A stretch of 64,000 nucleotides of DNA. It comes from Zychaea mexicana (lineage: Eukaryota; Mucoromycota; Mucoromycetes; Mucorales; Lichtheimiaceae). The stretch is from assembly GCF_025766255.1 (NCBI RefSeq), contig NW_026516683.1, positions 186,001 through 250,000 of the forward strand, given 5' to 3'. The notes below the pieces were generated by a model, which was not told the DNA's origin, did no database searches, and worked only from the letters and a program-made list of their open reading frames with translations. Every line of letters starts with the position of its first letter. The first letter of the stretch is position 1. Both the position numbers and the translations under genes were made by a program. Below are positions 56,050 through 64,000 of this stretch, piece by piece.

Positions 56050-57146
56050 ATGACAAGAAAATTGAAGCTAGCATTGCTGGTGTGTGACACACCCAGACCC
56101 GAAGTCCGTGAAGAGCATGGAGATTACCCCAGAATGTTTAGCGACGTGTTTTCGCGAGCTAACAGAAACAACGATGTCGAAATTACGTGGCAATTCTTTG
56201 ACGCAGTACACAAGCAAGAGTATCCAGATCTGCGTGACCTTGCAGAGAATCGCACATTTGACGGCATTGTCATAACCGGTTCATCCGCTTCGGCCCATAC
56301 CGACGAGCCATGGATCCTCGAGCTCGTGCAGTTTGTACATAAGATGCGTGCTGAGCCTTTCCGCTCCCAAGTCAAACTGGTGGGGGTGTGTTTTGGTCAC
56401 CAGATTATTGCCCGTGCGTGCGGTGGATCGTGTGAGAAGAACCCTAATGGTTGGGAGGTATATATTTACTTTGTGTTCGCATCATGACAGAAGAACAGGA
56501 CGCGCTTCTAGTATTAACATTTAGCATATCTTAGTTTGGTTTAATACCCGTGTACTTGACACCCATGGGTAAACATTATCTGCGCACCGACAAAACATAC
56601 ACGGTATGTGGCATTACAAAACGTTACACTGTATATGCAGCGTGTGATGTCTATTACATTCTTGAATTATTACCAAAGCTGGAAAGATAAAGGGGGAGGG
56701 CGCGGGGATGGGGTGGATGGGATATGTAGACCTATCCAATATTAATATTGCGTATATAGCGGATGAACCAAGTGCATCAGGATCATGTCAAGACGTTGCC
56801 ACCTGGCTTTCACAGTCTGGCCACGACTGCACCGCATACGCCGATACATTCATTGCTATCAGACGATAACCAATGCATCACGGTACAGGGTCATCCGGAG
56901 TTTGTGCGTCAAGTAGTGCGCATCTTGCTGACACTACGACGAGACGCCGGCATTGTCCCGAAAGAATATGCAGACGAACAATTGGCAAAGATGGAAAAGG
57001 CGCCGACCAATGACGATGATGATGAATGGATGGTTTCAAAGTTTATCGATTTTGTGTTGGGCGATCTACCTGCTGTTCCCAAGGATCATGTCGATTTAGA
57101 AACTGGCAAGCCGTTTGGTGCAAATGTCCATATTGGAAACGATTAA
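56050..57146 (+). CDS. Class I glutamine amidotransferase-like protein
   Basis: Cytosolic member of the class I GATase superfamily, of the stand-alone GMP-synthase-like type (relatives of yeast YLR126C). Three exons: 56050-56457, about 56533-56602 and about 56760-57146. The nucleophile elbow is VGVCFGHQIIARACGG (Cys about residue 113). The catalytic His and Glu are in VQGHPEF in exon 3. An oxyanion-type segment GIVITGSSASAHTDEPWI lies upstream, and exon 3 begins MNQVHQDHVKTLPPGF, as in the family. The C-terminal extension is acidic (NDDDDEWMV). The triad is intact. Whether it acts on glutamine, gamma-glutamyl peptides or another amide is not evident. Confidence 0.88.
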
Positions 57147-58476
57147 AGGAGAAGTAGTAGTAAGGAAGACGAAGGCTTTCAATATTCAATCGGCTATAAC
57201 ATAGTGAGACGCACGGTTTGGAGTAGGTGTTTTCTTATCAGCTGTCATTTGTTCATGTAAATGTAATGTATGCATGTGTGTATGTACGCGGCTCCGTGAT
57301 TTATCTCCTCTCCAATGTATACTATATCCCCTGGGAAATCAAAAGAGGAGAGACATCTCCTGTTCCTCACACTACTGTATAGTGTTACTACAGCACATCA
57401 TCATCATCATCCCTATTTTGCTAAGTGCAGTCGTCTTATAATGCTAAGAAATTTACATGTGAGCTGTGCATACGCCCTATCACAACTGAGCTGCACTCAT
57501 CATCAGCATGTAGCCATGCCGATGCACATGCACACGATGTGCATATATATCATCTGCACAACAACAACTCATTTGGTAACAAGAAGAAGCTTGTTTTTTA
57601 TATAAAGCACAGATGAGGGAGTTTTTTATTGTTGGAGGAAGTAATAATAATAATAATGGTAATAAAATGATGATAATAATAATATAGAAAGATTGTTGCA
57701 TCTTCTCTGGATTTTGTTTTTTAAAGTTCTTGGCCACAAGAATGATTAAAGGAAATGCTAGGGAAGAAAAAAGAAACCTTTTGCCCAAAAAATGGAAAAT
57801 TGGCCAAATCGAGGCAAAAAAAAAGAAGAATAATAGGCGAAAAGTGTGATGCAGGCGAAAAGAAAACCAACCATGCAGGGGGTGGGTGGACGGGAGGTGG
57901 AGAGAGGAGACCTCCAATAGGAAGTATTTGCCCACATACAGAATAGAAAGGGATGAATAAGAAGTATAATGTATAAGGAATGGGGAAAGGAGAAGGCTGC
58001 TGCTGCCTATACTGTTGGTGTAAAATTTGTTGCTGTTGCTAGTTGCTGCTGCTGTACAATTATAAAGAGGAAAAGAGGGAAGCATATGGTTATGGTTTGG
58101 TATCAATAGAAAAAACGGTACAGGATTCGAAATAACATATAAGGGAGAGGGACAATAGTAAGTAGTAGTAAGTAGCGGTAGTAGTAATGGTAATATGTAA
58201 TATATACGACACTTGATGCACCTGGCATAAAATGAGAGAGTGAGAGTTCTTCGTCCGGAAATGTAAATGATTGTAAAAGGACTGGCGGTGTCAATACTGC
58301 ATAAGTCTGGACAAAAATGGATAAAAGAACGGAAAAGGCAATGAAAAATATGTGCCCCTTTGTTTACCGATACAAAGAGGAGGTCAGTTGAGAATAAGGG
58401 GGGACAAGAGATAGAGAGAGAGATATAGAGAGAGAAGGGGATGGGAGGGAATCGTTGTGAAGGGAATGTGTTTTTA
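57147..58476. other. Intergenic, convergent 3' flanks
   Basis: Region between the convergent amidotransferase and Myb-like genes. It is rich in simple sequence: GTA/ATA/AAT repeats (57640-57700, 58155-58200) and a GA-rich run (58405-58445). A long minus-strand open frame (57480-58556) overlaps the Myb-like gene in another frame and is low-complexity; rejected. Confidence 0.5.
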
Positions 58477-59343
58477 TTAGTGATGATGACGTTTTGCACC
58501 ATCGACTGCTTTCCAAGGTCGTCGGAACAACCGCGCATTTTGTCGCTTTGGGTCAACCAAGTTCTTGCTCTGAAGCGTCTTGAACCGACCCCAGCAGCAT
58601 CCTCGTGAACGATGAGGCAAGTATGTCGCTGAAATCATGGCCCACGATAACCCTTCATCGTACCCTTGTTGGAGCAAGTCGTCTTCTGTTGGCGTCCAGG
58701 CCATACGCGTTTGCACTGGTGCATTGACTGATGACGCCGAAGTAGATCTCGATCGTCGTGACGACGATGATGACGAGGCCGACGATGACGAAGAACCTTG
58801 CGATGGTGCGCGATAACGACCGCCTCCCCCACCACTACCAACGTGAAGTGGGTACAAACTGCTGTGGTTGCTGCTATAGCATTGGGTGGTATTGCTAACT
58901 GGCGACAAAGTCTGTTGTTGCTGCTGCTGCTGTGGAACGAGATAGTAAGGCTCATAGCCCAAACGGAATAGCGTGCTGTCTTCGTCTCTAGGTGTTGCAG
59001 GATACGCCCATTCGCGTGGGCTTGCCGAAGCCTGCGAAGACGCATCGCTTGTTGTACGGCTACGAACGAGCATTGGTGGTGGTGAAGGGGGCATGCTGCT
59101 GTTGCTATTTGTGCTGCTGATACTGTTGCTACGGCAGCTGCGGCAGCTGTTGCCATGGACGTCTTTGTCATGGTAATAATGCTGTTGCCAGTAGTCGCGA
59201 GAATGGTGGTCATTTTCGAATGCGCTGTATGCAGAAAAGCGATCAATGACTGGCTCTTGCGGCTGTGGTGGAGCCGAATACGACGTTGGCGACAACGGCT
59301 GCTCAGTTGCTGTTGGTTCGCATAGCAAATGTTGAATATCCAT
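58477..59343 (-). CDS. Myb/SANT-like DNA-binding domain protein
   Basis: Single-exon gene of 288 aa. The first 200 residues are disordered: Ser/Pro-rich, a seven-Gln run (PQQQQQQQT), a Gly run (GSGGGGGR) and a long Ser tract (SSSSSASSSSSS). Near the C terminus (residues about 215-265) lies a Myb-like helix set, RMAWTPTEDDLLQQGYDEGL then SWAMISATYLPHRSRGCCWGRF, with tryptophans spaced as in Myb/SANT repeats and a basic patch KRQNARLFRRPWK after it. A nuclear DNA-binding regulator is likely; targets unknown. The start ATG at 59343 opens MDIQHLLCEP; the frame upstream is closed. The more than 3-kb non-coding stretch upstream suggests complex regulation. Confidence 0.8.
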   Translation of the reverse strand: MDIQHLLCEPTATEQPLSPTSYSAPPQPQEPVIDRFSAYSAFENDHHSRDYWQQHYYHDKDVHGNSCRSCRSNSISSTNSNSSMPPSPPPMLVRSRTTSDASSQASASPREWAYPATPRDEDSTLFRLGYEPYYLVPQQQQQQQTLSPVSNTTQCYSSNHSSLYPLHVGSGGGGGRYRAPSQGSSSSSASSSSSSRRSRSTSASSVNAPVQTRMAWTPTEDDLLQQGYDEGLSWAMISATYLPHRSRGCCWGRFKTLQSKNLVDPKRQNARLFRRPWKAVDGAKRHHH

Positions 59344-62300
59344 GACGCCTAATAAGACCCCAGTAAGTAAACATTGAACAATGGCACCATTGTTTGCTGT
59401 TGCTGGAATAATAATGCTTACCCGGCATGATTGTTATTTTTTGTATTGATGTAGTATAATGTACAAGATGAAAACAAGAAAAGAGGTAAGGTTTTTTGTT
59501 GTTGTTTCCTCGAATGGGAAGAGTAACGGAAAAGATCAACTACTAGTACAATACAAAAAGATGTTAAATGGAAATACACATGAAAGAAAAGAAAAAACAG
59601 ACAAGAGTTTTTATAATCCCTTAAGAGCTTTCTGTTGAAATTATTTTTTTGTCAGGGGGAGTGAGAGAAAGAACGAAGGGAGAAGGTATTGTTGGGGGAG
59701 AGGGCGAAAAAAAAAAAAGCTGCGGCAAAGAAGAGAGACGAAGGGGTACGCGCGGGAAATGCAGCAGGTTTAGCCGTTAAAAAGTGATGTATATCGCCAG
59801 GTCATCCACTAAGGGGTGGGGGTGCTTCTTAAACACACATACATATACTGCTCTACACACACTCGCACTCACGATGTGCAAAGTATATAACGAGTAAGAT
59901 GCTGGCTGTATATAAGTCCATATTTGGGGGCAACGTCGTCGTCGTCGTCGTCCTAACCTTCTCTTTGCGAACGTGAGCGTGTGTATCAAGCTTTCACGCA
60001 CCTGCCGCCAAATCTTCAAACGGGCGCATCGAAACCCCCTTTTCTTTTTCCTTTATTATACAATTTCTAAGCCAACTTTGGTAATCCTGTCTCTCGAGTA
60101 TGATCGTTTTTTTTAAGTTTCCAGGAAAACAAATTTGTACTGACTTGGACTGCCGAGTATCACGCACCCACAGATAGAGCGAGTTCATGTCGCTATATAG
60201 AAGAATCGTCATTAGGGGAAGAATTTATTATTGTGTTCTTTGCAATATCGCGTAACGATCCATGATGATGTGTATATACAAGTGGAGATCGACAATTTGT
60301 CAATTCAGCCGACGACACCGACCATCATATGCCACATACTAACAGACCACATTTTTTGTAAAGCAAGTTCCACCATCATCATGTATCGTTTTTTAGAACC
60401 ACATATTTTATTCTTTTTCTTGCTCGCTCTCTTCTTCTTCTTCTTCTTCTCTCCTGCTGTTGCTGCTAATTCGCATTATCATCTCCTTGTTGAACTCTTT
60501 ATTTTTGCTCTTACCTAAACCCCCGTCTTTCCTTTTACTGTAGTATTCCGGTGATATGCTGCTATTTACCCTATTATCCGAACTGCATCCTCCCTTTATA
60601 CACCTCCTCCCCCTCTCTCCTTCTCTCCCTCCCCTTTACTGACCCGAAACTTTATTATAATTATCCACGCACTACTACATGTACAACTGAGCAACCATAC
60701 AGCACGTCCACAGATTATACGCACGCATTCAAACACAGAAGCCAAAAACAACAACAACAACTCCCATCTTTTTTATACATGGACCATGTTGGTTATCTCT
60801 AAATAATGTACAACATAAACACATCGAATTATGACATCTCTTTCTTATTTTTACGCCCAGCAGCACGGGCTCCACATCAACCCTTGTATATGGCTTACTT
60901 TTTAGTTGAATAAAAGAAGTAGTGCAGAGATTGACAATAGGGGATATGCACACTTTCTTGTGATCGCGTGCGTATAACATCTCTATATAACTTATCTAGA
61001 GGTCATTTTCTCGCGATCCAAGAACACATCAAACTTATATAGTAGTGAGCACTATTTACAGATTAAATAACTCACGTAAAAAATGACGCCTATTCGGACA
61101 AGAAGGGATAATTGATCTATTAACCTGTCACTTTCTTATACTACTTCATATGTTTGCTACCTACGTACTTTAGGTCCATGTACATACATCTCCGATACTG
61201 TGCCGATGACACTGCATTAACAAAAACCATCTTTCTGTGACCTTTTTTCTTAGCGTGTATAAGAATAAAGTACGCGATTCGGGAAGGGGGGAGAGAAAGA
61301 GAAAACGGGGTTGTGTCTTTCTATTGAGACACGGCTCTGCTGCTGCCACCTATATTTTAGAGACAACAGCAGCTGCTCATAGTCAGAGCTCGAGTAGTAG
61401 CTACTAATGATATATAGAGCTGTGCAGGTTTCTCTAGTGCAATGCAGATACCTGCATCACGAATAATTCAGGGAGCAAATGACATTATTAAGATGATATG
61501 CTGGTAGTATGTTATATATAGACCTTACAAAGAGTGATAGCCGCTACCCTACACGCGTATATTATGTTGCCCCCCTTCATTAGCACGTTGTTATGTACAC
61601 TTCTTACAGCCGTTACTCTATTGTACACAGTACAAGATTACGCCAATGACATGTTTGCAGCGTGGATTACTATTGTTGAAAAAGCTCATGGTCACACAGA
61701 AAAATGACTGACGTCCTTTCCTCTTTCATCTAACTCCTGACATGGCCTGATGACGTCTTTGGTGGAAGCAGCAGTGACAAAGCCGATGCTTATATAGCCA
61801 CTGCTATACTTTTGATGCAAAAATCACACGCGCGCACACATATCATCATTTGCATTATTTACGGTTGTTTTATACGGGAAAAGTAATGTATGAACAACAA
61901 CCCCGCAGCCAACCTTTTTTCTTTCCTAATGACACACTCGGCAACGGCGAATCTATTTATACTTTCTATGGGCTGCATTACCTGCAGCCTGCATATGCTT
62001 TGTGTTACCATGAGACAGCAACCTTTTTTTTCTGGATCCTCACGATCTCTATGAAAGCACATAAACAGCAAAAACTCATGCTGCCATAATGAAGATGGAG
62101 AGCAACAATATTAATTTGGACGTGAGAAGAAAATTCTTATTCGTGGATCTCATCATCTCTGATTGATTCTGTGAACCAATGAGTAACTGCAACGCTTGGT
62201 GATAGATAAGGAATGAGCGAGGATATTAAACATGCTGATGATAAACAATTCCCTTCTTCGTGAATCTCTCCCCCACAAAAAAAGATTGGATCGATTTAGT

Positions 62301-62585
62301 GCCATGTGATCGTAAATCGTCAGTTCCAGAAAAGGCATGAGCGTCAAGTTACACATTTTTTACCCCGGACAAGACGATTGAGCTGTTCAGCAAAGCATGT
62401 GATACAGATGATGATGCCGCTCCCTCTCAAGGTGGAGACCGAAAAATTAAGAAATTATATACCGCTCGCTTCCCAGCTTTTTCTTTCTTTTCCTTCTACT
62501 TCCCTCCCCTTTTCGCCTCCTCCACAACGACAGCAGCCTTTACTATCTCACTTTATTCCCGCAATAAAAACAACAGACAACGATA
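59344..62585. other. 3.2-kb non-coding stretch, probable divergent regulatory region
   Basis: No gene is supported in 3.2 kb between the divergently transcribed Myb-like gene and the small membrane-protein gene. Contents: poly-A (59707-59718), a (GTC)n run at 59934-59953, CT-rich tracts (60415-60460, 60590-60640), a purine-rich tract (61280-61310), and several short TATATA boxes. Open frames at 60231-60518 and 60551-60802 are low-complexity. Best read as promoter/UTR sequence; no single operator can be named. Confidence 0.5.
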
Positions 62586-63011
62586 ATGACCGTGACCACA
62601 AGAGCGAAAGCAGCAGCAGCGTCTATCACCTCGACGATCGGCTACATATTGCTTGCACCGATCATGACAGCTTTGCTATCCATTCTCGGTTCATTAGCAG
62701 TTGTCACCAGCGTATTGACCTCTTCATTTATATCCATTCGGCTTGTATTACTAGCAGCTGAGTTCGGATTGGGCATTATGCTCAATTCTACAACCCAATT
62801 ATTCGCTTGGCTCAAGGATCTGCTACGTCTAGGAAGAGGTGAACGCCGTCGTCAGAAGAAACGTTTTAATGACGATCAAGCATTTTTGAAGCTCAACAGC
62901 ATTCCTATTCCGCCGCCTCCACATAGAACAGCCGTCAAGAAAATGTATTCAAAATCGGTCCCAACCACTCCCGATCCAACTCGACGTGGATGTCATGAAT
63001 TCGCATTTTGA
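62586..63011 (+). CDS. Small integral membrane protein of unknown function
   Basis: Single-exon frame of 141 aa, not recognised. After MTVTTRAKAAAAS come two hydrophobic stretches (TIGYILLAPIMTALLSILG, residues about 18-36; and VVTSVLTSSFISIRLVLLAAEFGLGIML, about 40-67). A strongly basic linker follows (RLGRGERRRQKKRF), then a Pro-rich segment IPIPPPPHR and a C-terminal tail with SKSVPTTPDPT, a potential proline-directed phosphorylation site. The hydrophobic-then-basic arrangement suggests two membrane helices with a cytosolic tail. A CT-rich leader precedes the ATG. The composition is unlike random frames nearby, which supports a real gene. Confidence 0.5.
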   Translation: MTVTTRAKAAAASITSTIGYILLAPIMTALLSILGSLAVVTSVLTSSFISIRLVLLAAEFGLGIMLNSTTQLFAWLKDLLRLGRGERRRQKKRFNDDQAFLKLNSIPIPPPPHRTAVKKMYSKSVPTTPDPTRRGCHEFAF

Positions 63012-64000
63012 GTGACTACTGCTAAGTCCATACTTATCACTCTCCTGCTTTTTTTTGCTTATTATCTCAGTCTTCTTCTTCTTCAACCTCCTTCTCTTCT
63101 ACATTACGGCTTATACATTCTTTCCAGTTTATTTGCTTGTCCATTCGCTTTTTTTTTCTTTTTGCTCATCCATACCCCACAAATTCCCGAACCCCGCCCA
63201 TGCTCTGCACACACGTGTCAATTTATAAAACTGTTGACCAACGTTTTACTGTACATATAGTATATACAATAGTTCGATGTACCTAATAACTATGTGCATA
63301 TACGAACAACGATAATAAAGATACGACATTACACTTCCGATATCATTATATGCAGTTTGGTACATAGTAGAAGAGTGGTAGTAACAGTAATGGTAGTGGT
63401 AGTGGTACGTAGCTTTCTTCAGTTTTAACAACTCTTCTTTCATACTATGTGGCTATTTTACAGACTGCTACATATCAGTTGCTTCACGGTACACTGAATT
63501 TTGGTTGCTGGGTCTATTATGTCATAGATCCTGCTGCTAACTTATCTGTAACCTCCCATTCCTTGCATCCCCGATTCTCAGATTTTTCTTAATATATACT
63601 GTAATCCGGATATAAGTTTGTTGTCAAGTGAGGTATCCAGGTCTGATATATGCCCGATTTCTCTTTTAGCCTTTCTTACACTGCGCAGTAGAGTCCCACC
63701 ACGCAGCTTTGCCACAACAAACTCTGAACTTTTATGCATTTCCACAGACTGGTCTATTTAGGACAATGGGCAATGTACCACAACAGAAGCATTAATAGAG
63801 TGGTGGCATCACCTAGTATTTGACGCCTGGTGAGATGACAGCTCAGTGGTTCAATGGTTCAGTGAAGAACATTACATGATGGAACTTAAGCTGTTTTGTT
63901 TCCCAACATCACACACTCGTGATTAAAATAAATTGAATTGGTGGTAGTGCGTCTACTTACGTTCGGCCAATCTGTCTCTTTCTTATATCTGCTAGCATTA
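63012..64000. other. Intergenic to the window edge
   Basis: A CT-rich tract immediately after the stop (63040-63160), consistent with a 3' UTR, a (GGTAGT)n-like stretch at about 63375-63405, and no recognisable gene afterwards. Confidence 0.45.

Noticed and set aside
57480..58556. 358-codon minus-strand open frame
   Set aside because: Low-complexity Tyr/Leu/Ser/Pro-rich translation of simple repeats in the 3' flank; it overlaps the Myb-like gene in another frame and shows no domain.
60231..60802. Two CT-rich open frames
   Set aside because: Ser/Leu/Phe/Thr low-complexity translations of pyrimidine tracts without splice or family support.

Overview
The window is a piece of a eukaryotic, almost certainly fungal, chromosome. 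Conserved genes are cut by many short introns (about 50-110 nt, GTRNGT donors, AG acceptors). Base composition is moderately AT-rich, and the transposons (KDZ, Tnp2, LINE and pogo-type miniature elements) are of kinds common in early-diverging fungi. The style of the proteins suggests Mucoromycota, but this is an inference; no rRNA, tRNA or species marker is present.

Layout. 1-3.1 kb is a small repeat patch: a 188-bp pogo-like miniature element and a decayed LINE reverse transcriptase. 3.1-22.8 kb is a gene-rich block: PRP2/DHX16 spliceosomal helicase (-), family X DNA polymerase (-), UPF1 (+), RRP9/U3-55K (+) and a secreted acid sphingomyelinase-like phosphodiesterase (+). 23-49 kb is a repeat-rich accessory island. 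It holds a Tnp2-like transposase gene (-), an unknown four-exon gene, and a roughly 6.6-kb KDZ transposon with ~200-bp terminal inverted repeats. The KDZ transposase carries a 608-bp pogo-like element whose TA duplication allows an in-frame reading across the insertion. After that come a GC-rich gene for a repeat-built membrane-anchored protein, tandem arrays of 270-bp and 83-bp units, and a decayed mobile-type gene with a WRN-like 3'-5' exonuclease domain. 49.6-59.3 kb returns to host genes: ALG6 (+), a monocarboxylate-type MFS transporter with a frameshift plus a partial relic of a second copy, a class I glutamine amidotransferase-like gene (+), and a Myb/SANT-like protein (-). 59.3-64 kb is mostly non-coding, with one small membrane-protein gene.

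The host genes form no pathway or operon. They serve splicing, end-joining repair, mRNA decay, rRNA processing, lipid turnover, N-glycan assembly, transport and transcription. The coherent biology of the window is the layered transposon island. The least explained items are the 637-aa repeat protein at 38.6-40.6 kb with its duplicated exon-intron unit, the unknown four-exon gene at 29.3-30.6 kb, and the accessory gene whose start lies inside the KDZ inverted repeat.
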